Source: Sharpea porci
Lineage (GTDB): Bacteria > Bacillota_I > Bacilli_A > Erysipelotrichales > Coprobacillaceae
NCBI RefSeq assembly: GCF_009695655.1
Contig: NZ_VUNM01000008.1
Coordinates: 17,594 to 81,593, forward strand
DNA length: 64,000 bases
Direction: 5' to 3'
In this document: in pieces, positions 48,997-57,666 of the stretch
How positions within the stretch are numbered: position 1 is the stretch's first letter
Layout of the letters: each line of letters starts with the position of its first letter
Program-made: the position numbers and the translations under genes
Notes under the pieces: generated by a model
Told to the model about the DNA's origin: nothing
Databases searched by the model: none
What the model saw: only the letters and a program-made list of their open reading frames with translations

Positions 48997-49024
48997 TATA
49001 TATGTATTCGTCAGAAAATGTCTT
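48997..49024 (-). promoter_or_regulatory. Promoter and 5' hairpin of the 43-aa gene
   Basis: On the minus strand AAGACA, a 16-bp spacer and TATATA. The predicted start near 48990 coincides with the 5' arm of a hairpin (CTTTCC-TT-CGCC with GGCG-GGAAAG) whose 3' arm abuts the ribosome binding site. Confidence 0.5.
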
Positions 49025-49088
49025 TTTTCTCACTGAAAATTTCATTTTTCTTTATCAAATAGGGATTTTCAAGAAATATAAAAAAGAA

Positions 49089-49153
49089 TTGTCATTGTAA
49101 AAGACATTTGTTATAATCGTGAAGGGCAACTCCAAATGTGTGAGTTGTTTTTT
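49089..49153 (+). promoter_or_regulatory. pyrG promoter and CTP-sensing attenuator
   Basis: TTGTCA (49089-49094), a 17-bp spacer and TATAAT (49112-49117). The start would fall at GGGC (49124-49127), the same initial sequence as in Bacillus subtilis pyrG, where low CTP causes repeated G addition and antitermination. A terminator follows at once: CAACTC (49127-49132) pairs with GAGTTG (49142-49147), then TTTTTT. Confidence 0.75.
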
Positions 49154-49179
49154 CTTTTTTACCCAGAAGAAGGGAGTAA

Positions 49180-50784
<1,605 letters not shown>

Positions 50785-50788
50785 AATC

Positions 50789-50816
50789 AAAGGAATGTAC
50801 AAACATTCCTTTTTTT
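50789..50816 (+). terminator. pyrG terminator
   Basis: AAAGGAATGT and ACATTCCTTT pair around 4 nt, followed by TTTT. Confidence 0.9.
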
Positions 50817-50850
50817 GAAGTATAATTTTGTTGAAAGCGAGGACATTGAT

Positions 50851-51324
50851 ATGCGTATAGGACAATCAATAGATATTCATCAATTAGTAGAAGGACGTCC
50901 CTTAATATTAGGAGGCGTACATATCCCTTATGAAAAAGGCTTAAAAGGACATAGTGATGCAGATGTATTACTTCATGCCATTATTGAAGCTATTATTGGA
51001 GCTATGGGTGAAGGAGATATTGGCAAACACTTCCCTGATACAGATCCCCAATATAAAGGTATTTCATCAATGATTCTTTTAGAAAAGACATATGAAATGA
51101 TGGTTAACCATCATTATAAGATAGGCAATGTTGATGCCATCATCATGACTGAACAACCTAAAATGGCACCTCATATTACAGCTATGAGAGAGAATATTGC
51201 CCAAACTCTTCATACTGATGTTAACAACATTAACATTAAAGCAACACGTGGAGAAAAGATGGGGTTTGTAGGAAGAGGAGAAGGCATTGTAAGTCAAGCT
51301 GTTGTACTTTTGGAAAATGCATAA
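50851..51324 (+). CDS. ispF: 2-C-methyl-D-erythritol 2,4-cyclodiphosphate synthase
   Basis: A 157-aa enzyme of the non-mevalonate isoprenoid pathway. [11 protein letters not shown] gives the zinc ligands Asp and His near residues 8-10, and [15 protein letters not shown] and [16 protein letters not shown] are the classic signatures; [15 protein letters not shown] is the C-terminal block. The frame is open upstream, but the ATG at 50851 has GAGGA and matches the family start. Confidence 0.96.
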   Translation: MRIGQSIDIHQLVEGRPLILGGVHIPYEKGLKGHSDADVLLHAIIEAIIGAMGEGDIGKHFPDTDPQYKGISSMILLEKTYEMMVNHHYKIGNVDAIIMTEQPKMAPHITAMRENIAQTLHTDVNNINIKATRGEKMGFVGRGEGIVSQAVVLLENA

Positions 51325-51332
51325 TATGTAAA

Positions 51333-51360
51333 TTGCATTTACGCCTATCTTGACTATAAT
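51333..51360 (+). promoter_or_regulatory. Promoter of the Ig-like/rhomboid operon
   Basis: TTGCAT (51333-51338), a 16-bp spacer and a perfect TATAAT (51355-51360). Confidence 0.6.
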
Positions 51361-51380
51361 AAATTCATGGAGGTGGAAGC

Positions 51381-52169
51381 ATGAAGATCAAGAATCGTAT
51401 CATTATTATCGTACTCTTATTCTTCATGGTCACAGTTGCTTTTTTAACTTATATAGCTGCTACAATGACAATCTTTTCATTAAAAAAAGATGTCTTTATC
51501 TTTGAATATGGCACCCAGATTCCTACTGAAGTTGATTACTATGTGAATGCTTCAAAACGTGTTTCACAAAGTGTCGTCTTGAATTTAAAAAATGTAGAAA
51601 ACAAAGTCGGTACCTATAAAGCAACAGCATCCTATCTTGATGAAGAACTCCATTTCACAATTAAAATCGTAGATAATACCAAACCTAAAGTCACCCTCAA
51701 ACAGGTTGTCTTTAGAGTGACAAAAGGTGAACAGCTTTATGCCAAAGATACCATCGGTCATATTGAAGATGCTTCCCTCACCAATGTCTATTTCCAGTCA
51801 GCTGATGATTCAAAAGACCTCACCAAATATAAGCGCTATAAGAAATATGGCACATATATCGAGCGTGTTGTTGTCATAGACAACAATGGTAACGAATCAG
51901 CTCCATTAAGAGTAAAGATTGTTGTTGTACGTAATACAGAACCACCGGTTATTAAAGGCATCAACAATATTAAAATAGCAGTGAATTCAAGCTTTGATCC
52001 ATTATCGGGCGTTAGTGCTTATGATGCCGTTGATGGCGATATCACAAAGAAGATAGAAGTTATTGGAAGTGTGGATACAAGCCATCCAGCTGTCTATACG
52101 CTACGATACAGAGTTGTGGATTCATCAGAAAATGAAACAATCAAAACACGAAAGGTAATTGTTGAATGA
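51381..52169 (+). CDS. Membrane-anchored protein with DUF5011-type Ig-like domain
   Basis: A 262-aa protein with an N-terminal membrane anchor (residues 7-32) and an extracellular part. The last about 75 residues form a DUF5011/bacterial Ig-like domain: PPVIKGINNIKIAVNSSFDP, VSAYDAVDGDITKKIEVIG and YTLRYRVVDSSENE. The preceding region resembles a more divergent repeat of the same fold. It overlaps the rhomboid gene by 4 bp and may be a substrate or partner of it. GGAGGTG precedes the ATG. Confidence 0.8.
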   Translation: MKIKNRIIIIVLLFFMVTVAFLTYIAATMTIFSLKKDVFIFEYGTQIPTEVDYYVNASKRVSQSVVLNLKNVENKVGTYKATASYLDEELHFTIKIVDNTKPKVTLKQVVFRVTKGEQLYAKDTIGHIEDASLTNVYFQSADDSKDLTKYKRYKKYGTYIERVVVIDNNGNESAPLRVKIVVVRNTEPPVIKGINNIKIAVNSSFDPLSGVSAYDAVDGDITKKIEVIGSVDTSHPAVYTLRYRVVDSSENETIKTRKVIVE

Positions 52170-52735
52170 TCACAAATATCTATATCTTAATATGTATTGG
52201 TATCTGGATTTATATTCACTTTATTGCGGATGATGATTATTATGCGACAGCAATGCGATTAGGTGCAATGTATCCAGAGAAGGTCAGTAATGATCATGAA
52301 TATTGGCGTATATTTACTTGTAATTTTATTCATGTTGACTTCTTGCATCTATTCATGAATGTCTACTGTATTTATTCTTTAGGACATTATTTTGAAATGA
52401 TTATGACAGAGCCTGTATATCTTGCATTACTAATAGTTTGTATGTTATCTACAGGATTTATTGTTTATGCTTCAAGCTTCTACTTTGAAAGTGCAAGACA
52501 TGCCTTGACACTTGGGGCATCCGGTGTCTTCTTTGGCTATTTAGGTGCGATGATTGCCTTGGGGCTCTTTGCAGGAGGCTATTTCACAACAATGCTTACA
52601 AGCAATATCTATGCCATTATCATTAACTTGGGGGCAACATTCTTTATTCCCCATATCTCTAAAAGTGGACACTTAGGTGGTATGTTAGGAGGATATCTCT
52701 TTATTTTCTTCCTCTATCTCATACACTATATCTAG
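52166..52735 (+). CDS. Rhomboid family intramembrane serine protease
   Basis: A 189-aa protein with six membrane segments. The catalytic Ser119 is in LGASGVFFG and the catalytic His169 in SGHLGGMLGG; FIHVDFLHLFMNVY supplies the conserved loop and HxxxN helix. All key residues are present. It is coupled to a single-pass extracellular Ig-like protein by a 4-bp overlap, a plausible substrate pairing. Confidence 0.92.
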   Translation: MITNIYILICIGIWIYIHFIADDDYYATAMRLGAMYPEKVSNDHEYWRIFTCNFIHVDFLHLFMNVYCIYSLGHYFEMIMTEPVYLALLIVCMLSTGFIVYASSFYFESARHALTLGASGVFFGYLGAMIALGLFAGGYFTTMLTSNIYAIIINLGATFFIPHISKSGHLGGMLGGYLFIFFLYLIHYI

Positions 52736-52762
52736 GAAATATCAGTTGATATTTCCTTTTTT
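52734..52762 (+). terminator. Rho-independent terminator
   Basis: GGAAATATCA and GATATTTCC pair around 3 nt, followed by TTTTTT. Confidence 0.85.
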
Positions 52763-52841
52763 GTAGTACAAGCAAAGCTTGTATCTAGTTTGAATTATAA
52801 AAGTGCTTCTTGTAAAAATAAGACTATTTCTAGATGGTTGA

Positions 52842-52877
52842 TTAAAAAATGTAAATTCAAATATTAGAAAATGTCAT
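52842..52877 (+). promoter_or_regulatory. AraC-type operator motifs, sites 1 and 2
   Basis: TTAAAAAATGTAAA (52842-52855) and TTAGAAAATGTCAT (52864-52877), in the same orientation 22 bp apart, upstream of the AraC gene. They belong to the motif family repeated at 54003 and 55163-55228. Confidence 0.6.
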
Positions 52878-52935
52878 TTTAATTATGTATTATATTTAAT
52901 ATGATTATTGTGAAGGAAAGGGTGAAGTGGTATAT

Positions 52936-54006
52936 ATGAATAAAATGGAAAGTATCATTAAAGAGTTAGAACAATACACTGAAAAAGAAATTGTTTATAA
53001 AAAATATTGGGAATTACGAAATGATAATGTGAAAAGAAAAGAATTCTTAAATGAAATCGAAGCGTATGCCAGAGAAAAACATTTATTAATTTTTGAATAT
53101 CCATTTGCTTCTTATCCAGAAATTTTAACGGAACGAGATTTTTATCCAAACTTATCCATTGCAAAACATTCTAATGTTAATGTTGTCCGTCATTTACGAT
53201 ATACACCTATTTTTCATCACTCTCATACTTTTTTTACTGTGTTATATGTATTAAAAGGACATTGTGAACATACTGTAGCTGATAAAAATGTACCTATGAA
53301 GCAAGGGGATGTTTTCTTTTTACCTCCATATGTTAAACAGACAATTGGTGTGTTTGATGACAGTATTGTTTTAAATATACATATTCGTAGAGATACATTT
53401 GATGATTACTTTTTCAATGTATTAAGAAATGAAAATAAGCTTTCTGATTTTTTCATTGGTTGCTTATATAGTCAAAATCCAATGCAAGGTTTGATGTTTC
53501 ATACAGGGGATGATGAAGAAATTCGTGATCTATACTTGAATTTATATCGTGAAACAAAAATTGATGATATGTATAGTTGGAGAATTTTAGATAATATCAC
53601 ATCCATTTTGTTTTCAAAATTATTAAGAGGTTATTCAGATCAAATTGAATTAGTTGGAAATGTAAATCAAGAAGAAATGAATGACCCTTGTTTACGTATC
53701 TTAAGTTATATCAATAATAATTATCGAACTGCTACGCTAGAAAATGTGGCTGATAAATTTCATTATTCAGTTCCATATTGTTCGAATATGATTCGTGAAA
53801 AAACAGGTATGGGATTTGTTGCTTTTGTTAGAAAAGTTAGAATGAATCATGCAACTGCACTTCTTACTAATACGAATCGTTCCATAGCGGAAATTGGAGA
53901 AGCGGTTGGATATGAAAATCCAGAATCATTGATTCGTGCTTTTAAGAAAATGTATAATATGACTCCATCTGCATATAGAAAGATTAATCAGTCGCATTCA
54001 TCATAA
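52936..54006 (+). CDS. AraC family transcriptional regulator
   Basis: A 356-aa regulator. A cupin sensor domain at about 85-175 (FHHSHTFFTVLYVLKGHCEH and MKQGDVFFLPP) is followed by two HTH motifs at about 250-350: LENVADKFHYSVPYCSNMI and IAEIGEAVGYENPESLIRAF, then KKMYNMTPSAYRK. The ATG at 52936 was preferred to a GTG at 52927, which is too near the GGGTGA site. It is the first gene of the carbohydrate island and likely activates it through the repeated TTAAAAAATGTCAA motif. Confidence 0.9.
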   Translation: MNKMESIIKELEQYTEKEIVYKKYWELRNDNVKRKEFLNEIEAYAREKHLLIFEYPFASYPEILTERDFYPNLSIAKHSNVNVVRHLRYTPIFHHSHTFFTVLYVLKGHCEHTVADKNVPMKQGDVFFLPPYVKQTIGVFDDSIVLNIHIRRDTFDDYFFNVLRNENKLSDFFIGCLYSQNPMQGLMFHTGDDEEIRDLYLNLYRETKIDDMYSWRILDNITSILFSKLLRGYSDQIELVGNVNQEEMNDPCLRILSYINNNYRTATLENVADKFHYSVPYCSNMIREKTGMGFVAFVRKVRMNHATALLTNTNRSIAEIGEAVGYENPESLIRAFKKMYNMTPSAYRKINQSHSS

Positions 54007-54016
54007 AAAATGTAAA
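54003..54016 (+). promoter_or_regulatory. AraC-type operator motif, site 3
   Basis: ATAAAAAATGTAAA begins at the stop codon of the AraC gene and lies about 75 bp before the esterase ATG. Confidence 0.5.
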
Positions 54017-54091
54017 TTGATATCTTCGATTCTGTCCTATTTATTTTTCTTATATTTGATTATGATTGATATATAAAAAAAGGAGAACATT

Positions 54092-55000
54092 ATGTCAAAA
54101 ATAAGTGATCATATTCGTAAGAATTTTAAAAAGACAGATGAAGAACGAGATGCTGGTTTACAAACACCAGACAATATAATTCGATATGATGATATTGTAT
54201 ATGGAAATGATAAAAACATTCAGGTACTCGATGTATATAAATTAAAAGAAGATGCCAATAAAACTCTTCCAACGATAATTAGTGTTCATGGTGGTGGTTG
54301 GGTATATGGAGATAAAGAAAAATATCAATTTTATTGTATGAATCTTGCTCAAAGAGGATTCGCTGTAGTGAATTTTACATATAGATTAGCTCCTGAAAAT
54401 AAATTTCCTGCTTCTTTAGAAGATACATGCATGGTATTTAATTGGATATGGAATCATAAAGAAGAGTATGGTTTTGATGCAAATCATATTTTTGCAGTTG
54501 GAGATTCTGCTGGTGCTAATATTTTATCTCTAGCTTGTGCTATTTCATGTAATGAAGAATATGCGAATCAATTTGATTTTGACATAAATTCAAATTTTAA
54601 ATTGAAAGCCATCGCATTAAATTGTGGTACGAATATTATTAAGGTATCAAGTCATCCTAAAGATAAGTTTTCTACAGAGTTAATGAAGGATTGTCTTGAA
54701 AATGAAGGAACCAAAGAAGAACTATATTTAGTCAATGTACTCAATCATATAAATGAAAAGTATCCTCCGACTTTTTTAATGAGTGCAGAAAATGATTTTT
54801 TAAAGAGTCAAATGTTACCAGTGGCTAGTAAACTACTAGAAAAGAATGTTCCATTTGTTGTGAAATACTATAAAGATCCAAGCGAAAAATTAGGACATGT
54901 ATTTCATTTAAATATTAGATCCAATGCAGCCAATCGCTGTAATGATGATGAATGTGAGTTCTTTAAAAGTTTCATTATAAATAACTCTTCTAACAAATAA
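54092..55000 (+). CDS. Alpha/beta hydrolase (acetyl esterase type)
   Basis: A 302-aa esterase of the Aes/HSL type. The oxyanion motif HGGGWVYGD is near residues 66-74, the nucleophile Ser in AVGDSAGAN near 139, the Asp in SAENDFLKS near 233, and the His in LGHVFHL near 271. Such enzymes deacetylate sugars or glycosides. Its position in a glycoside-catabolic island suggests removal of acyl groups from the imported sugar or plant glycoside. AAAGGAG precedes the ATG. Confidence 0.85.
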   Translation: MSKISDHIRKNFKKTDEERDAGLQTPDNIIRYDDIVYGNDKNIQVLDVYKLKEDANKTLPTIISVHGGGWVYGDKEKYQFYCMNLAQRGFAVVNFTYRLAPENKFPASLEDTCMVFNWIWNHKEEYGFDANHIFAVGDSAGANILSLACAISCNEEYANQFDFDINSNFKLKAIALNCGTNIIKVSSHPKDKFSTELMKDCLENEGTKEELYLVNVLNHINEKYPPTFLMSAENDFLKSQMLPVASKLLEKNVPFVVKYYKDPSEKLGHVFHLNIRSNAANRCNDDECEFFKSFIINNSSNK

Positions 55001-55023
55001 ATCTGTCTTTTAAACAATTTTAG

Positions 55024-55153
55024 AGAGGCTGTAACATTTAGCCCAAAATAGAGTATTTCAAGGAGGCCTAGCCTCCTTTTTTAGTTAATATGAATTTTTG
55101 GGATTGGAAGCATGATTATCATGTTTCCATTTTTATTAGAAGTTACAGCCTCT
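55024..55153. repeat. MITE-like 130-bp element with 12-bp terminal inverted repeats
   Basis: AGAGGCTGTAAC (55024-55035) and its exact complement (55142-55153) bound the segment. Inside are GGAGGC/GCCTCC with a T-run (a terminator for the esterase gene) and a GGAA-CATGAT palindrome with another T-run. No coding frame is visible. It could be a miniature transposable element or an elaborate double terminator. Confidence 0.55.
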
Positions 55154-55162
55154 TTGTATTTC

Positions 55163-55228
55163 TTAAAAAATGTCAACTGTTTATATTTGAGCTATCTTAA
55201 AAAATGACAATACCATAAAAAATGTCAA
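55163..55228 (+). promoter_or_regulatory. AraC-type operator motifs, sites 4-6
   Basis: TTAAAAAATGTCAA (55163-55176), TTAAAAAATGACAA (55197-55210) and ATAAAAAATGTCAA (55215-55228) lie in tandem and the same orientation before the PTS operon. Spacing is 34 and 18 bp. No other feature is seen in 55229-55320 apart from a GAAAGGAG ribosome binding site. Confidence 0.65.
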
Positions 55229-55320
55229 TTCATGAGTACGATTCATCACTACAAAGAATAATTAAAAAAATTATAATATCAGTGTAAAAAGACAATAGTA
55301 GAAAAGAGAAAGGAGATTGT

Positions 55321-56712
55321 ATGGAAAACTATAAAGATTTATGTAATCAAATTTTAGAAAATGTTGGAGGAAAGGAAAACGTAAGTGGAGCATTCCATTG
55401 TATGACAAGACTTAGACTTACATTAAGAGATAAGTCAAAAGCTAATATTGATGCTTTAAAAAATGTAAAAGGTGTTATGGGTGCTCAGTTCAGTGGTGAT
55501 CAATTCCAAGTCATCATTGGAACAAATGTTGCGAGTGTATATCCTCAATTCTGTGAAGTCGCTGGCTTAAGTGAAGAAAAGGCAGTCGATGAAAACTTAG
55601 ATACAGATGGTGGAAAGTTTAATATTAAAGAACTTCCTAGAACTATTCTTAACTATGTATCTGGATCTATTGCACCTGTTCTTCCAATCATGTTAGGAGC
55701 TGGATTCTTCCAAGTATTCTATTCAATTTTAGGAACAGGATTCTTAAATGTTTTACCTAAAAATTCTGCATTTATGCAATCATTATATATCTTTGGTAAA
55801 GTTGGTTTCTACTTCTTACCTGTATATGTTGCTTGGGGAGCTGCAAAAAAATTAAATACTTCAATCCCTCTTGCTTTAGTATTAGGAACTATTTTAGTGG
55901 ATCCTAACATCATAAAAATTGTAACTGCAGGCAAACCATTTAAGGTATTTGGTTTATTAAATATGCCATTAAATGATTATTCATCCGGTGTATTTCCACC
56001 ATTACTTGCTGTTTGGGTATTAAGCTATGTTTACAAATATGTTGATAAAGTGATTCCTAAATCATTAAAAGTTATGGCTGTTCCATTCTGTACATTAGTT
56101 ATTATGTTCCCAATCACATTATGTATTTTAGCTCCTATTGGAAACTGGCTTGGTATTGGAATCACAGCAATTATTAACACAATTTATCAAGTAGCTGGAC
56201 CAATTGGTGTTGGATTAGTTGGTGCATTATGGATGTTGATGATTTCAACTGGAATGCATATCGCAATTATTCAAATGGCTATGGCTAGTATCTTCTCTGT
56301 TGGATATGATCCAATCGTATTCGTTGGATCTACTGTTGCAAACTATGCATTAATGGGACTTGTCTTATCTTATTTCATTCGTTCAAAAGGAGAAGAAAAA
56401 CAATTAGCTGGGGCTAATACAATTGCAATCATTGCTGGTGGCGTATCGGAACCTACAATCTTTGGTCTATTATTCAGAAATAAAAAAGCATTTATTTATC
56501 AAATGATTGCTGGTGGAATTGGTGCTTTTGTATCTGGTATTTTAAAAGTTCAATACTGTACTATGGCTCCAGGAAACTTCATGAATGCATTAGGATTCAC
56601 AGGTGGAAGTGGCAATAACTTCATCTATGGTGTAATCAGTTGTGTGATTGGATTTGGAATTGCTTTATTATTAGGATTAATCTTAGGATTTGACGATAAG
56701 AAAAAGGCATAA
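55321..56712 (+). CDS. PTS EIIBC permease, beta-glucoside type
   Basis: A 463-aa permease. EIIB is N-terminal with Cys27 in AFHCMTRLR; the EIIC domain (about 105-460) has about ten membrane segments with STGMHIAIIQMAMAS and GGVSEPTIFGLLF as substrate-site blocks. No EIIA domain is attached, so an EIIA from elsewhere is needed. With an isomerase and AlsE-like epimerase downstream, a beta-glucoside or an allose-type sugar is the likely substrate. It uses GGA glycine codons far more than the genes to the left. Confidence 0.85.
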   Translation: MENYKDLCNQILENVGGKENVSGAFHCMTRLRLTLRDKSKANIDALKNVKGVMGAQFSGDQFQVIIGTNVASVYPQFCEVAGLSEEKAVDENLDTDGGKFNIKELPRTILNYVSGSIAPVLPIMLGAGFFQVFYSILGTGFLNVLPKNSAFMQSLYIFGKVGFYFLPVYVAWGAAKKLNTSIPLALVLGTILVDPNIIKIVTAGKPFKVFGLLNMPLNDYSSGVFPPLLAVWVLSYVYKYVDKVIPKSLKVMAVPFCTLVIMFPITLCILAPIGNWLGIGITAIINTIYQVAGPIGVGLVGALWMLMISTGMHIAIIQMAMASIFSVGYDPIVFVGSTVANYALMGLVLSYFIRSKGEEKQLAGANTIAIIAGGVSEPTIFGLLFRNKKAFIYQMIAGGIGAFVSGILKVQYCTMAPGNFMNALGFTGGSGNNFIYGVISCVIGFGIALLLGLILGFDDKKKA

Positions 56713-56724
56713 GAAGGTTCAAAC

Positions 56725-57612
56725 ATGAATGTAGTTGGTATTGATATTGGAGGAACAAATTTTCGAATTGGCTTAGTTGATGATAGTCAAAATGTTTTAA
56801 AACTTGAAAAAGTACCCGTTAAAACTGTTTTTAATTCAGATGATCCTTTATTGGATTTATCAAATAAAATTATTGAATTTACCAAAGAAGAAAAATATGG
56901 AGCCATAGCCATTGGGTTTCCTGCCACAATGAATGTTGATCGTACACGCGTTGTACAGGCTCCTAATATCGCTTTTATGGAAAATCTTCCTGTGTGTGAA
57001 GTATTGGAAAAGAAATTAAATGTACCTGTTGTAGCGGAAAGAGATGTTACCTTTGCATTAAGCTATGACATGCATAAATATGAATTACCCAATGAAGGAA
57101 TTATTTGTGGAATCTATTATGGAACTGGGATTGGAAATGCCATTTGTATCAATGGCGTTCCTTTAACTGGACAACACGGATGTGCTGGTGAAATTGGACA
57201 TATTCCAGTATTTGGATCTACTGAAGTATGTGGATGTGGAAATGTTGGTTGTCTAGAAGCAGAAGCCGGTGGGAAAGCATTGGCAAAAATTCAAAAAGAA
57301 GATTATCCGGAAACATCTATTGGTGATATGTTTACAAAACATGCAAATGATAAAAAGGTAAAGAATATTGTAGAACTTATGGTAAATGCTGTGGCAACAG
57401 AAGTAAATATTTTGGATCCTGCCTATGTTCTATTAGGTGGTGGAGTCTTTAAGATGAAAGATTTTCCAATTGAAATGTTTAATGAATTTATTCGACAAAA
57501 GGTTCGTAAACCACTTCCTTTAAATGAATTAAAAATTATTTATGCAGACGATGAAATTGATAAGAGTGTAGTAGGTGCATCTATTTATGCTCGAAATAAA
57601 TTAAAAATTTAA
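56725..57612 (+). CDS. ROK family sugar kinase (AlsK-like)
   Basis: A 295-aa kinase. The ATP loop GIDIGGTNFRIG is at residues 5-16, a second block GIYYGTGIGNAI follows near 131, and the ROK zinc motif is CGCGNVGCLEAEAGG near 172. The family covers glucokinase, fructokinase and allose kinase; with the AlsE-like epimerase and RpiB-type isomerase in the same operon, allose kinase is the best fit. It lies 12 bp after the PTS gene. Confidence 0.8.
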   Translation: MNVVGIDIGGTNFRIGLVDDSQNVLKLEKVPVKTVFNSDDPLLDLSNKIIEFTKEEKYGAIAIGFPATMNVDRTRVVQAPNIAFMENLPVCEVLEKKLNVPVVAERDVTFALSYDMHKYELPNEGIICGIYYGTGIGNAICINGVPLTGQHGCAGEIGHIPVFGSTEVCGCGNVGCLEAEAGGKALAKIQKEDYPETSIGDMFTKHANDKKVKNIVELMVNAVATEVNILDPAYVLLGGGVFKMKDFPIEMFNEFIRQKVRKPLPLNELKIIYADDEIDKSVVGASIYARNKLKI

Positions 57613-57666
57613 TGCGAATAGGAGGAATGAATATTCCTCCATCTCTCGCTTCAAAGAAGGTGCCTT

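Larger units (their letters stand above)
48391..49057. repeat. Two direct repeats of about 310 and 350 bp
   Basis: Unit 1 (48391 to about 48700) and unit 2 (about 48705 to 49057) both start AAAGGCT(G/A)GATATATTGA and end near ACTGAAAATTTCATTTTT. They agree over most of their length; the main difference is a 37-bp segment present only in unit 2, lost in unit 1 between GAAAAG direct repeats. Each unit contains a minus-strand small frame, a hairpin and promoter pairs in both directions. The 48231-48390 stretch before them shows no feature I recognise. Confidence 0.9.

Noticed and set aside
48391..49057. Repeat pair as a CRISPR array or insertion sequence
   Set aside because: Units are over 300 bp, without spacers, terminal inverted repeats or transposase frames.
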